From: Nevskia sp.
GTDB taxonomy: Bacteria; Pseudomonadota; Gammaproteobacteria; Nevskiales; Nevskiaceae
Length of the DNA stretch: 64,000 nt
Reading direction: 5' to 3'
Assembly (NCBI GenBank): GCA_021732745.1
Contig: JAKFUK010000002.1
Span: forward strand, 620,001 to 684,000
Position 1 is the first letter of the stretch. Each line of letters starts with the position of its first letter. Positions 54,919-63,612 of this stretch are shown piece after piece. The notes under the pieces were generated by a model, which worked only from the letters and a program-made list of their open reading frames with translations, made no database searches and was not told the DNA's origin. The position numbers were made by a program, and so were the translations under genes.

Positions 54919-55587
54919 ATGAACATCAAGACGCTGCTGACCGCCGCTGCCTTTCTCGCTCCCGTTTCCGCCTTCGCCGGTCAAGGCGGCCCTGACGTCG
55001 ACCTGTACGGCTTCGCCGGCTACAACTTTCTGGAGCTGGGCGACGGCTTCGAGAACGTCGAGCCGGAAGGCGTGGATCTGGGTCTGCGCGGCAAGGTTTT
55101 CCTTGGTAACAGCGGCCTGTTCCTCGGCGGCGAATACACCTATTCCGACACCGACACCCAGTTTGCCGGCTCCAAGCTCAGCTACGAAGGCAACGAATTC
55201 CGCCTGGGCGGCGGCGTGCTGCTGCCGATCACGCCGGTATTCCGCCTGGGCGGCTACGGCCACTACGTGAACCAGGAAGTCGACACCCGCTTCGAGGGCT
55301 TCACTGCCACCGGCGAAGCCAGCGGCTACGACGTGGGCGCGCTGTTCGAGTACGACGCCACGCCGGACATCCAGACCTACGGCCGCATCGGCTACATGAG
55401 CCTGTCGCCGGACAACGACGAAAGCGACGAAGCCCGCGCCACCGGCGTCGATCTGCTGGCCGGCCTGAGCTTCCGCATCAGCTATTCGCTGAGCCTGTTC
55501 GGCGAATACCGCTACACGCATCTGGAAGACGACTTCAACGAGCAGGATTACAGCTCGGTGCGCGGCGGCCTGCGTCTCACCTACTGA
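54919..55587 (+). CDS. Small outer-membrane beta-barrel protein (OmpA-like / OmpW-size fold)
   Basis: The 222-residue product has a signal peptide (FLAPVSAFA-GQ) and about eight alternating amphipathic strands (DLYGFAGYNFLEL, LFLGGEYTYSDTDT, FRLGGYGHYVNQE, LSLFGEYRYTHLEDDF), ending in GGLRLTY with a C-terminal aromatic residue, as required for BAM insertion. Acidic loops are prominent. No OmpA peptidoglycan domain is present. Function unknown; single-gene unit. Confidence 0.85.
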   Translation: MNIKTLLTAAAFLAPVSAFAGQGGPDVDLYGFAGYNFLELGDGFENVEPEGVDLGLRGKVFLGNSGLFLGGEYTYSDTDTQFAGSKLSYEGNEFRLGGGVLLPITPVFRLGGYGHYVNQEVDTRFEGFTATGEASGYDVGALFEYDATPDIQTYGRIGYMSLSPDNDESDEARATGVDLLAGLSFRISYSLSLFGEYRYTHLEDDFNEQDYSSVRGGLRLTY

Positions 55588-55648
55588 GGCTTCGTGGGGC
55601 GGCGGCGCTGACGTAAGCTCGCGGCATTCCCTTGCCGAGGCGCCGCCG

Positions 55649-56605
55649 ATGTCCGTCCTGCTTTCTCCGCGCGAACTTCGCGAACGCTTCGTCGAAGCCG
55701 CCACCGCGAAGTTCGCGCGCAATGTCCCCGATTTCGTCCGCCTGCGGGCGCTGGTGGCCGCGCAAGGCGGCCGCTTCCTGAACGATCACGGTGCCATTCG
55801 TACTGCCGATCCGGCCGTCGCTGCCTTGTTCGTGCGTGCCGCGCGGGTGCTCGGCCTGCACCGCGAGCGCGACTACGTCTTCCCCGCCAAGAAACTGGTC
55901 AGCTTCGACTTGCAGGTGATCGGCGACGACGCCCATCAGTTCAAGGTATTTCTCAGCCAGGTCGATCTGGCGGCGTTCCCGCCGGTGGTGGCCGCGCTGA
56001 TTCGCGAGGATTGCGCGAGTCAGGCAGCGGCCGTCGATCACGCGCCGTTCATCGCATTGATCGCCCAAGCCGAAGCCAGCGGCGGTCTCGACACCCGCGA
56101 CGCCGCAGCCTTCATCACCCATTTCTGCGAAGCGCTGATGGCCCGCCCCGGCCCGCCGCTGCGACGCGCCACGCTGGATGCCGTGGCTGCCGTTTCCGGC
56201 GAAGCCGCCAGCGCGCTGGCCCTGGGCCCGGACTTCAACCATGTGACCATCGATGTACCCGCCGCCGGCTTCGGCGGCATCGACGCGATGGCCGCCGCCA
56301 TGCTCGCTGCGGGCTTCACCCTGCTGCCGGCCATCCAGGGCGCGCCGGGCACCAAGCTGCGCCAGACCGCGACCATGGCGGCGACCATGGCCACCCCGGT
56401 CGTCGAAACCGATGGCAGCCTCGGCATGGCGCAGAGCGAGAAGCAGTTCGTGGAGATCATCGAACGCGGGCAAGCGCTCGACATGGACGCCGCACCGCGC
56501 TGGGCCGATGACGGCAAGCCCTTGATCTTCCGGAATTTTCTGGCTGCCAACGCGGAAAAGATCTTCGACGCCGCGTCAACCCGCAGCAGTGCCGCCGGCA
56601 TTTGA
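55649..56605 (+). CDS. DUF1338 family protein (2-oxoadipate dioxygenase/decarboxylase-like)
   Basis: The 318-residue product has the DUF1338 signature GPDFNHVTIDV, FFIT-like AAFITHFCEAL, QTATMAATMATP and EIIERGQAL. In the related HglS/YdcJ enzymes an Fe(II)-dependent hydroxyacid dioxygenase acts on 2-oxoadipate, with the metal His in the FNH motif and an Arg and Glu downstream; FNH and an E in VEIIERG are present here. The product is shorter than HglS (about 460), so the substrate may differ. Confidence 0.85.
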   Translation: MSVLLSPRELRERFVEAATAKFARNVPDFVRLRALVAAQGGRFLNDHGAIRTADPAVAALFVRAARVLGLHRERDYVFPAKKLVSFDLQVIGDDAHQFKVFLSQVDLAAFPPVVAALIREDCASQAAAVDHAPFIALIAQAEASGGLDTRDAAAFITHFCEALMARPGPPLRRATLDAVAAVSGEAASALALGPDFNHVTIDVPAAGFGGIDAMAAAMLAAGFTLLPAIQGAPGTKLRQTATMAATMATPVVETDGSLGMAQSEKQFVEIIERGQALDMDAAPRWADDGKPLIFRNFLAANAEKIFDAASTRSSAAGI

Positions 56606-56614
56606 GCCGCGCTG

Positions 56615-57247
56615 TTACTCGCTGCCGGCCGCCGCGCCGTAAAGCTGTTGCAGGCGCTGATCGCGACCGCATTGCTGGCGATAGATGCGGTAGCGCAGCG
56701 CTTCCTTGCGGTAGTAATCCTGGTGGTATTCCTCGGCCGGCCAGAACTTGGTGAACGGCGCGATTTCGGTGGCGATGGGCGCGCCGCGCAGGATGCCCGA
56801 CGCGGCCAGCGCATCGCGCGAAGCCTCGGCGGCTTTGCGCTGCGTCTCGTCGTGGAAAAAGATCGCCGTGCGGTATTGATCGCCGCGGTCGCAGAACTGC
56901 CGCTTCGGCGTGGTCGGGTCGATGTTGCGCCAGAACACCGCCAGCAACTGCTCGTAGCTGATCCGCTTCGGGTCATAGAGCACGTTGATGACTTCGGCAT
57001 GGCCGGTGTCGCCGCGCGAAACCTGACGGTAGCTGGGCCGCTCGACATGGCCGCCGCTGTAGCCCGACACCACCGATTTCACGCCGGTCAGCTTCTTGAA
57101 CGGCGGCTCCATGCACCAGAAGCAGCCACCGCCGAAGGTGGCAACCTGGTTGGCGACCGGCAGCGGTGAATCGACAACTTGCGTTGCCGCCAGCGCGCGG
57201 CTGGCGAACAGGGTGGCAGACAGCAGCATGACGACGAACGGACGCAT
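56615..57247 (-). CDS. msrA: Peptide-methionine (S)-S-oxide reductase, exported form
   Basis: MsrA repairs methionine-S-sulfoxide in proteins. The 210-residue product has the catalytic GGGCFWCMEPPF (Cys42, second Cys45), SGYSGGHVERPSYRQVSRGDTGHAEVI and EEYHQDYY. An N-terminal signal peptide (LLSATLFASRALA-AT) points to the periplasm, where partner MsrP or MsrB would be elsewhere. ATG 57247 starts the signal. The reducing system is not in the window. Confidence 0.93.
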   Translation of the reverse strand: MRPFVVMLLSATLFASRALAATQVVDSPLPVANQVATFGGGCFWCMEPPFKKLTGVKSVVSGYSGGHVERPSYRQVSRGDTGHAEVINVLYDPKRISYEQLLAVFWRNIDPTTPKRQFCDRGDQYRTAIFFHDETQRKAAEASRDALAASGILRGAPIATEIAPFTKFWPAEEYHQDYYRKEALRYRIYRQQCGRDQRLQQLYGAAAGSE

Positions 57248-57364
57248 TGTGGAATCTTGGGCGAAAGAGGAATTAGCCCAGCATACGGCGCAAGCAGCCT
57301 TGCGGATGACGGCCCCGGTGGCCGCTGGCACACTCGCCGCCCCGACTTGCCCCGAGACGCGCCG

Positions 57365-58129
57365 ATGAGACAGCTACGCCTGTTGTGCACCGCCCTGGCG
57401 CTTGCCGCGTCCGGTTTTGCCGTCGCCGCCCCCGCGAAACTGGTGATCGGCGTGGTGCCAAGCTTGGGACCCGCAGCCGCCGTGCTCGACCAGGCGTTCA
57501 CGAAGGACCATGCCGAAGTCGAAATCAGCGTCCGCGTGGCGACCGCCACCGCGCTGTCGACATCCGCCAGCAGCAGCGACGCGCCCGACCTGCTGCTGCT
57601 CGACAGCCTCGATGCCGCGAAAGCGCTGATCGCCCGCAGCCAGGCGCTGGGCGATTCGCTGACGCCGGTTGGCGACGGCCTGCTCGCCATCTACACCAAC
57701 ACGCCTGGCGTCAACACCGGCCGCGGCGCGCCGCTGTTCGTGGCCGACTACATCACCGGCATCGCCGTCAGCGATCGGCAAGCCTCGCCGTTCGGGCAGA
57801 TCGCCCGCGACGTGCTCGAACGCCTGACCCTGCTCGAACTCGCCGAGAAGAAATTCCGTCTGTTTCCCGATGACGCCGCCGCCGCCGCCGCCGTGAAAGC
57901 CGCCGAAGTCGACATCGGCCTGATTCCGGTGCCGCTGCTGGTGTCGGCGGGCTATCGCAACATCGGCTCCTCGACCGCGCTGCCGCTCGGCCTCTACACG
58001 CCAGCCGCCTACACCGCCGTCATCACTCGGGATTCAGCAGCCGCGCGGGCGTATCTGGCCTTCCTGCAAGCGAAGTCCACGCAGCCGCTGCTGACCGATG
58101 TCGGCATCGTGCCGGCGTCCATCCGCTAG
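57365..58129 (+). CDS. modA: Molybdate-type ABC transporter substrate-binding protein
   Basis: The 254-residue product has a signal peptide (LAASGFAVAA) and a periplasmic binding fold in the ModA layout: short N-terminal strand, PDLLLLDSLDAA, a central IAVSDRQASPFGQIARDVLERL matching the ModA P-x-G-x-x-A region, and ADIGLIPVPLLV-like EVDIGLIPVP. It is divergent from typical ModA, so tungstate or another oxyanion is possible. modB follows after 8 bases. Confidence 0.78.
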   Translation: MRQLRLLCTALALAASGFAVAAPAKLVIGVVPSLGPAAAVLDQAFTKDHAEVEISVRVATATALSTSASSSDAPDLLLLDSLDAAKALIARSQALGDSLTPVGDGLLAIYTNTPGVNTGRGAPLFVADYITGIAVSDRQASPFGQIARDVLERLTLLELAEKKFRLFPDDAAAAAAVKAAEVDIGLIPVPLLVSAGYRNIGSSTALPLGLYTPAAYTAVITRDSAAARAYLAFLQAKSTQPLLTDVGIVPASIR

Positions 58130-58137
58130 ACCGCCCG

Positions 58138-58854
58138 ATGAGCGATGCGCCGCTGCTGGCCGGTCTGACCCCGGCGCTGTGGCAATCGCTGGGGCTGACC
58201 GTGCGGCTGGCGGCGATTTCCACCGTCATCCTGCTGGCCATCGCCCTGCCGCTGGCCGGCTGGCTCGATCGCACGCGGCTCAAGATTGCGCCGTGGATCG
58301 AAGCGCTGGTGACCCTGCCGATCGTCCTGCCGCCGACGGTGATCGGCTTCTATCTGCTGGTCGGCTTCGGCGGCGGCAGTTGGCTCGGCACAGGCTGGCA
58401 GATGCTGTTCGGCAGCACCCTGGCCTTCAGTTTCGCAGGCCTCGTGGTCGGCTCGGTGATCTACAGCCTGCCGTTCGCCGTGCAGCCGATCCAGAACGCC
58501 ATCCGCGAGGTCGACGCCGCCCTGATCGAAGCCGGCTGCGCGCTCGGTGCCCAGCCGCGCCAGGTGTTCTGGCGAGTGATCGTGCCGGCCGCGCGCAACG
58601 GCATCCTCACCGGCGCGGCGCTGAGCTTCGCCCACACCATGGGCGAGTTCGGCGTGGTGCTGATGCTCGGCGGCAACATCCCCGGCGCGACGCGCGTGGC
58701 CTCGATTGCGCTATACGACGAGACCCAACTGCTGAACTACCCGGTCGCCCACAGTTACGCGCTGCTGCTGCTGGCGATCTCGTTCGCGATGCTGATGCTG
58801 ATCGGCCTGCTGCGGCGCGGCGCGCGTCAGCAGGCGCGGCCGAAGCTGCGCTGA
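58138..58854 (+). CDS. modB: Molybdate ABC transporter permease
   Basis: The 238-residue product has five to six membrane helices and ModB signatures LPIVLPPTVIGFYLL, LPFAVQPIQNAIREVD and the ATPase-contact EAA loop IEAGCALGAQPRQVFWRVIVPAARNGILTGAALSFAHTMGEFGVVLMLGGNIPG. It is clearly of the ModB family. The ATPase gene modC, normally next, is missing; palindromes and a phosphatase gene follow. Confidence 0.93.
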   Translation: MSDAPLLAGLTPALWQSLGLTVRLAAISTVILLAIALPLAGWLDRTRLKIAPWIEALVTLPIVLPPTVIGFYLLVGFGGGSWLGTGWQMLFGSTLAFSFAGLVVGSVIYSLPFAVQPIQNAIREVDAALIEAGCALGAQPRQVFWRVIVPAARNGILTGAALSFAHTMGEFGVVLMLGGNIPGATRVASIALYDETQLLNYPVAHSYALLLLAISFAMLMLIGLLRRGARQQARPKLR

Positions 58855-58869
58855 GGCCGGTCGTTCCCG

Positions 58870-58952
58870 CCGCGTGGGCAGGCTTCACCTGCCCACGCGG
58901 CGCGCGATCGGCAAACGTAGGCGAATCGGTGGGCAGATGGAGCCTGCCCACC
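58870..58952. repeat. Two GTGGGCAGG-type palindromes
   Basis: A 13-bp perfect hairpin (58870-58882 with 58888-58900, loop CTTCA) is followed by a second with 9-bp arms (58928-58936 with 58944-58952). They share the GTGGGCAG / CTGCCCAC core, so they look like two units of one dispersed palindrome family. The first may also terminate modAB. Confidence 0.75.
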
Positions 58953-59014
58953 CTACGGAGTCATGTCGGCGTCATCATCGACGGCGAGCATTCGATATTT
59001 GCCGAGGTGCCGTG

Positions 59015-60634
59015 ATGTCACCGCCCTATAGTCGCCGTGACCTGCTGAAATCGGCCGCCGCCGCCCTGCTGCCAACCCTGGCCGCCTGCGGCGATGCGAT
59101 CGACTCTGCATCAAGCCCCGCCCGCTTCGATCACGGCGTCGCCAGCGGCGATCCGCTGCCGACAGCGGTGATCCTGTGGACGCGGGCGACGCCGGTCGAC
59201 GTTGCAGCGGACGCCGTGGTCGTCGTCGACTGGCAGCTGGCCCGCGATGCCGAATTCCGTGATGTCATCGCCAGCGGCCGCGAAACGGTCACTTCGGCAA
59301 GCGACTACATCGTCAAGCGCGATGTCGGCGGGCTCGCGCCCGGCAGCCGCTACTTCTATCGCTTCAGCAGCGGCGACGCGGTGTCGCCGGTCGGCCGCAC
59401 CCGCACCGCGCCGACCGGTGCCGTCGACGCGCTGCGCTTCGGTGTCGTCAGTTGCGCGGACTATTCGCAGGGCCTGTTCAACGTCTACCGAAGAGTTGCC
59501 GAGCGCGACGAACTTCAAGCCATCATCCACCTCGGCGACTACATCTACGAGAACGGCGCGCAGGATCGCGTGCGACCGCAGCTCCCGGCGCGCGAAACCC
59601 TGACGCTCGCCGACTACCGCGAGCGCTACGCCACCGCGCGTCGCGATGCCGATTTGCAGGCCCTGCACGCCGCGCATCCGATGATCTGGGTCTGGGACGA
59701 TCACGAACTGGCCAACAATGCCTGGCGCGATGGCGCGGAAGCGCACGATCCAGCCACCGAAGGCGATTTCCGGGCTCGTCGCGCGGCGGCATTCCAGGCC
59801 GCCCACGAATGGCTGCCGATCCGCACGCCGGACCCGCGCGATCTGTCGATCATCCACCGCAGCTTCGCGTTCGGCGATCTGGCGCAGCTCAGCATGCTCG
59901 ACACCCGCCACGTCGGCCGCGATCAACCGCTGCCGCCCAATTCGATCCTTGGCGACAACGTCGGCGTGTTCACCCAGCGCGATGGTTTTGCCGATCCCGG
60001 CCGGCAACTGCTCGGTGCCGCGCAGGAGCAATGGCTGGCCGCGACCCTGGCCGCGTCGACCGCGCGCTGGCAGCTGCTCGGCAACCAGGTCTATTTCTCG
60101 CCGCTGAAACTGCTCGGCGCGCCGCGCGCACTTGGTACCAGCCTGTTCGTGTCCACCGACAAATGGGACGGCTACGAACCCGCGCGCGACCGGGTGCTGG
60201 CACTGCTGGCCGGCGTGCGCAATCCGGTGATCCTGACCGGCGACGCCCACGAGGCCTACGCCTTCGATGTCACGCCGGACCCGAACAGCGCGAACTACAA
60301 CCCGCTGACTGGCGAAGGCTCGCAAGCGGTGGAATTCGTCGTCACATCAACCACTTCCAGAGGCGATGCACCGATCGGCGATTCGCTGAGCGGCGTCATC
60401 GCACGCCTCGCGACCGGCCTCGAAGACACGGTCGAACAGTTGCTGCGGATCAGCAATCCGCACTTGAAGCACTTCAACAACCGCCTCAACGGCTATTGCC
60501 TGCTCGATGTCACGCCGGCCCGCTGCACAGCCGAATTCTGGACCGTGCCGTTCGTCGCGACGGCGACCGATGCGCAGGCGCTGGATGCGGTCTGGGTCTG
60601 CGACGAGGGAACCAGGCGGCTGCGGCGCGGCTGA
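59015..60634 (+). CDS. PhoD-like alkaline phosphatase, Tat-exported
   Basis: The 539-residue product has a twin-arginine signal (YSRRDLLKSAAAALLPTLAAC) and the PhoD fold: N-terminal FDHGVASGDPLPTAVILWTRATP, metal ligands in VSCADYSQG, IHLGDYIYENG, WVWDDHELANNAWRDGA and ILTGDAHEAYAFDV. PhoD enzymes are Fe/Ca-dependent phosphomonoesterases or phosphodiesterases. The Cys at the end of the signal could allow lipidation, but the Tat motif dominates. GAGG 59004-59007 precedes ATG 59015. No Pho box was identified upstream. Confidence 0.93.
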   Translation: MSPPYSRRDLLKSAAAALLPTLAACGDAIDSASSPARFDHGVASGDPLPTAVILWTRATPVDVAADAVVVVDWQLARDAEFRDVIASGRETVTSASDYIVKRDVGGLAPGSRYFYRFSSGDAVSPVGRTRTAPTGAVDALRFGVVSCADYSQGLFNVYRRVAERDELQAIIHLGDYIYENGAQDRVRPQLPARETLTLADYRERYATARRDADLQALHAAHPMIWVWDDHELANNAWRDGAEAHDPATEGDFRARRAAAFQAAHEWLPIRTPDPRDLSIIHRSFAFGDLAQLSMLDTRHVGRDQPLPPNSILGDNVGVFTQRDGFADPGRQLLGAAQEQWLAATLAASTARWQLLGNQVYFSPLKLLGAPRALGTSLFVSTDKWDGYEPARDRVLALLAGVRNPVILTGDAHEAYAFDVTPDPNSANYNPLTGEGSQAVEFVVTSTTSRGDAPIGDSLSGVIARLATGLEDTVEQLLRISNPHLKHFNNRLNGYCLLDVTPARCTAEFWTVPFVATATDAQALDAVWVCDEGTRRLRRG

Positions 60635-60658
60635 AACGCTTGGCGGATCGCCCGCCTG

Positions 60659-60682
60659 GATATACAGTTTCATTTGTATATC
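60659..60682. promoter_or_regulatory. Inverted repeat upstream of the second PIN-toxin pair
   Basis: GATATACA and TGTATATC are perfect 8-bp arms separated by 8 bases, 18 bases before the antitoxin GTG. The AT-rich palindrome in a GC-rich setting is a typical antitoxin operator overlapping the promoter. Confidence 0.6.
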
Positions 60683-60700
60683 TGAACAGCGAGGACCGCC

Positions 60701-60949
60701 GTGCAACTTTCCAGATGGGGCAACAGCCTGGCCGTGCGGCTTCCGGCGGCCGTCATCGACGCGCTGGAGCTGAAGGAAGGCGACGACATCGAGATCACTG
60801 TCGCCGGTGCCGCGCAGTTCGAGATTAGCCGCAAGCCCGGCCGGATCGACATGCTGGCCGCGCTGCGCCGCTTCCGCGGCACGCTGCCGGCCGATTTCCG
60901 CTTCGATCGCGATCAGCTCAACACGCGCGACGCCGACACCCCGGCATGA
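60701..60949 (+). CDS. AbrB/MazE-fold antitoxin
   Basis: The 82-residue product begins MQLSRWGNSLAVRLPAAVIDALELKEGDDIEI, the swapped-hairpin AbrB/MazE DNA-binding domain; the C-terminal half is the toxin-binding tail. It starts at GTG 60701 with GAGGA about 6 bases upstream. The stop overlaps the PIN toxin start (ATGA). Confidence 0.92.
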   Translation: MQLSRWGNSLAVRLPAAVIDALELKEGDDIEITVAGAAQFEISRKPGRIDMLAALRRFRGTLPADFRFDRDQLNTRDADTPA

Positions 60950-61359
60950 GCCGCAGCCGGGTGTTCTTCGACAGCAATGTGCCGCTGTACTTGCTGTCGG
61001 AAGACCTCGCCAAGGCTGAGAAAGCTGAAGCGCTGCTGGCACAGGGTGGCGTGATCAGCGTGCAGGTGCTCAATGAGTCGGCGCGGGTGTTGTCGCGCAA
61101 GCGGCTTCTCGGCTGGGACGAGATCGACGAGTTCCTGCGCACCCTGCGCGTGGTCTGCGAAGTCCGCCCTCTGACCGTCGACATTCACGAAAACGCACTG
61201 GCACTGGCTCGCCGCCACGGCTTTGCGTTCTTCGATGCGCTGATCGTGGCCTGCGCGCTCGAAGCGGGCTGCGACACGCTGTACAGCGAGGATTTCCAGC
61301 ACGGCATGCGAGTCGCGGACCGGCTGTCGATCCTCAACCCGTTTCTGCCCGCCCTCTAG
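60946..61359 (+). CDS. PIN domain toxin (VapC-like)
   Basis: The 137-residue product has PIN ligands in VFFDSNVPLYLL, SVQVLNESARVL, GFAFFDALIVACAL and LYSEDFQHG, the four acidic positions of the nuclease. It pairs with the MazE-fold antitoxin immediately upstream. Confidence 0.93.
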   Translation: MSRSRVFFDSNVPLYLLSEDLAKAEKAEALLAQGGVISVQVLNESARVLSRKRLLGWDEIDEFLRTLRVVCEVRPLTVDIHENALALARRHGFAFFDALIVACALEAGCDTLYSEDFQHGMRVADRLSILNPFLPAL

Positions 61360-61405
61360 GTCGCCACGACGCCCACCCGCGAGGAGCGTGTCAGACACAT
61401 AAGAT

Positions 61406-61468
61406 GGATAAGCGCAGCGCATCCACCGGCCGGAACCGCGCGCTTGGCGGATGCGCTATCGCTTATCC
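61406..61468. repeat. Facing arms of a GGATAAGCGCAGCGCATCC-type palindrome
   Basis: The arm at 61406-61427 is nearly the reverse complement of 61446-61468 (GGATGCGCTATCGCTTATCC), with a 18-base centre. It lies between the converging PIN toxin and tas genes and may terminate both. Related GGCGG...CCGCC palindromes occur near 63263. Confidence 0.7.
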
Positions 61469-61494
61469 GCCCTACGTCGCTTGCAGGTCGGTTT

Positions 61495-62529
61495 TCAGGG
61501 GCAGGGAATCGTGTAGCGCTTGTGGATCGCTTCGATGCCTTCCAGCACGGCCTTCGACAGCTTCAGTTCGTGCGACGCGATGTTGGACTTGAGCTGGTCC
61601 ATGGTCGTCGCGCCGATGATGTTGGCGGTCGTGAAATGACGCGAGGTGACGAACGCCAGCGCCATCTGGTTCAGCGCCAGGCCGTGTTCCTTGGCCAGAT
61701 CGGCATAGGCCTGGGTGGCGGCATTGGCGTGATCACCGTTGTAACGGCTGAAGCGGCTGAACAGGCTCAGGCGGCCGTCGGCCGGGCGCTGACCGTTCAG
61801 GTACTTGCCGCTGAGCACGCCGAAAGCCAGCGGCGAGTAGGCCAGCAAGCTCAATTGCTCGCGATGCGAGAACTCCGACAGGCCGACCTCGAAGCTGCGA
61901 TTCAGCAGGCTGTACGGGTTCTGGATCGACACAGGGCGTGGCAAGCTGCCATCGCGGGACAGGCGCAAATATTCAGCGACACCCCAGGGCGTTTCATTGG
62001 AAATGCCGACATGGCGCACCTTGCCGGCCTTGACCAGTTCACCGAGCGCACCCAGGGTTTCCTCGATCGACGGCGCGCGGCTGTCGTCGCTGGGCTTGAA
62101 GCCCAACTGGCCGAAGTAATTGGTGGCGCGCGACGGCCAATGCACCTGATAAAGGTCGATGTAGTCGGTCTGCAGCCGCTGCAAGGAGGTATCGCAAGCC
62201 GCCAGTACGCTCTTGCGATCCAGCTTCGCGCCGCCGCGCATGTAATCCATCTGCCCCGGACCCGCGACCTTGGAGGCCAGCACGATGTCGTGGCGGCGGC
62301 CGGTCTTCGCAAACCACGTCCCGATGATTTCCTCGGTGCGGCCGTAGGTCTCCGCCTTCGGCGGCACCGGATACATCTCGGCGGCATCGAAGAAGTTGAT
62401 GCCCTGGCTCACGGCGTAGTCCATCTGCTCGTGGCCCTGGCTTTCCGAGTTCTGCTCGCCCCAGGTCATGGTGCCGAGGCAGATGCTGCTGACTTCGAGA
62501 TCGGTACGGCCGAGCTTGCGCATTTCCAT
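61495..62529 (-). CDS. tas: NADP(H)-dependent aldo/keto reductase, Tas type
   Basis: The 344-residue TIM-barrel reductase starts MRKLGRTDLEVSSICLGTMTWGEQNSE, typical of Tas/YajO-like enzymes. It has the AKR tetrad: Asp and Tyr in FFDAAEMYP, Lys in VLASKVAG, and His in YQVHWPSR, plus C-terminal NADP-binding residues (IIGATTMDQLKSN). The physiological substrate is unknown. Single leftward gene. Confidence 0.93.
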   Translation of the reverse strand: MEMRKLGRTDLEVSSICLGTMTWGEQNSESQGHEQMDYAVSQGINFFDAAEMYPVPPKAETYGRTEEIIGTWFAKTGRRHDIVLASKVAGPGQMDYMRGGAKLDRKSVLAACDTSLQRLQTDYIDLYQVHWPSRATNYFGQLGFKPSDDSRAPSIEETLGALGELVKAGKVRHVGISNETPWGVAEYLRLSRDGSLPRPVSIQNPYSLLNRSFEVGLSEFSHREQLSLLAYSPLAFGVLSGKYLNGQRPADGRLSLFSRFSRYNGDHANAATQAYADLAKEHGLALNQMALAFVTSRHFTTANIIGATTMDQLKSNIASHELKLSKAVLEGIEAIHKRYTIPCP

Positions 62530-62815
62530 GGTCAGTTGCTTTGTCTGGGGGCGGAGGGGCTGACAGCGTAGCGGTAAGCGGCAGGTATGCGGAGGGACTG
62601 CGCCGCGTTCGCCGCTTGCTTCACCCTCGATAATAGCTGGCTGCGGCTACCGGAGGAGACTGACATTACAGGCTGTCGAGTCGAAAACGCCGGCGTTATC
62701 CTGTGACCAGCGAGTATCAGACGATCGCCTGAAAAATCATGCTGGGAACGAAGACTTGCTCGAAAACCAACTACTTGACGCCATGACATGGTGCGTTTCA
62801 GCACGGTAGGATTTC
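62530..62815. other. Intergenic region between tas and the low-GC orphan
   Basis: These 286 bases lie between divergent genes and drop in GC content toward the right. I see no convincing gene, promoter pair or long palindrome. A leftward open frame spans it but has no family resemblance or start signal. Confidence 0.4.
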
Positions 62816-63313
62816 GTGTCACACGACGTTACCGCCGCCCTTTCAATCAGATGTTACGAACCGGAGACGTCAACAGTGGAAGAGTCGGAGCAAATCATTC
62901 GAATACTGTGCAGCCGTCGTGAGGACGATAGGTCTTTGGTAGATTTAATCCGAAACGGGGCGTGGGATGCCGACTTCTTCGAACAGGTAACGATAGAGCT
63001 GAAAAGCATGCCTCAGCGCATTCCTGATCCACTCTCACCCGAAGCACTCAATTATGTCTTCACGATAATTCTCGCCGCATACTTCGCCAGCCCCAAATGG
63101 GCTTATCCGATTCGTTCGCCAGAGCGCGTTGCACTTGGGCATCTTGTCAGTGCTATTTGGGCTCTTGCCGACAAATGGATAATTACTCAAACATCACTTC
63201 GGAACATGCATGGTCAAGATGCTTCGGCGCTTCCAAACTACCCGACAGATGCATCGGAGGGCCGTAGGGCAGATCGCGACCCGCCGCTTTCCGTGAAGCG
63301 ATCGCTACCGTAA
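62816..63313 (+). CDS. Hypothetical protein, low-GC orphan
   Basis: I do not recognise this 165-residue product. It is soluble, probably helical, with one moderately hydrophobic segment (YVFTIILAAYFA). Codon use is markedly more AT-rich than its neighbours, a sign of transfer. GTG 62816 has AGGA close upstream; GTG 62876 with GGAG at 62863 is an alternative giving 145 residues. The last 17 or so residues (GRRADRDPPLS...) are encoded by one arm of a dispersed palindrome, so the reading frame may have been truncated by repeat insertion. Confidence 0.55.
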   Translation: MSHDVTAALSIRCYEPETSTVEESEQIIRILCSRREDDRSLVDLIRNGAWDADFFEQVTIELKSMPQRIPDPLSPEALNYVFTIILAAYFASPKWAYPIRSPERVALGHLVSAIWALADKWIITQTSLRNMHGQDASALPNYPTDASEGRRADRDPPLSVKRSLP

Positions 63314-63385
63314 AGCTTGTGCACGGCGTCCATCGGCAAGTTGGCCGAGGCGCTGCGTCAATGGCGGGTCGCGACCCGCCCTACG
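63263..63385. repeat. GGCGGGTCGCGACCCGCC palindrome with a distant facing arm
   Basis: Positions 63363-63380 form a perfect 18-base palindrome. Together with CCTACG (to 63385) it is the reverse complement, with two mismatches, of 63263-63285 inside the 3' end of the orphan gene. This is a typical dispersed GC-rich palindromic element pair. Confidence 0.75.
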
Positions 63386-63407
63386 TGTTACGTGCCAGAC
63401 AAAGCCG

Positions 63408-63594
63408 GGCGCTGCGCGCAAGGCACAAAGGTGAACAGCAAGGGCACAAAGGTAAGAAAATCTTTCAGCACCGAGGCGCGGAGAAAACAGAAAGGACGCG
63501 GAAAGGCAAAAGGCTTTTACGAAAAGTCTTTTCGCTTTTGATGTCCTTTCTTTTTTACCTTTCTTTTCCCTTTGTGCCTTGCGCGAAGCGCCCC
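63408..63594. repeat. Long imperfect palindrome of the CACAAAGG type (copy 3)
   Basis: The left arm (GGGCGCTGCGCGCAAGGCACAAAGG, 63408-63432) pairs with CCTTTGTGCCTTGCGCGAAGCGCCC near 63569-63593 with one mismatch. Inside are GGGCACAAAGGTAAGAAAA against TTTTTTACCTTTC and a centre GCTTTTACGAAAAGTC. Same architecture as copies at 22331 and 25230. Located between the orphan gene and trmB. Confidence 0.8.
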
Positions 63595-63612
63595 GTCTTT
63601 TGTTTCTCGCCC

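Noticed and set aside
62532-62822. Leftward 96-codon frame between tas and the orphan gene
   Set aside because: No Shine-Dalgarno or recognisable motif, and it covers the only space available for the promoters of two divergent genes.
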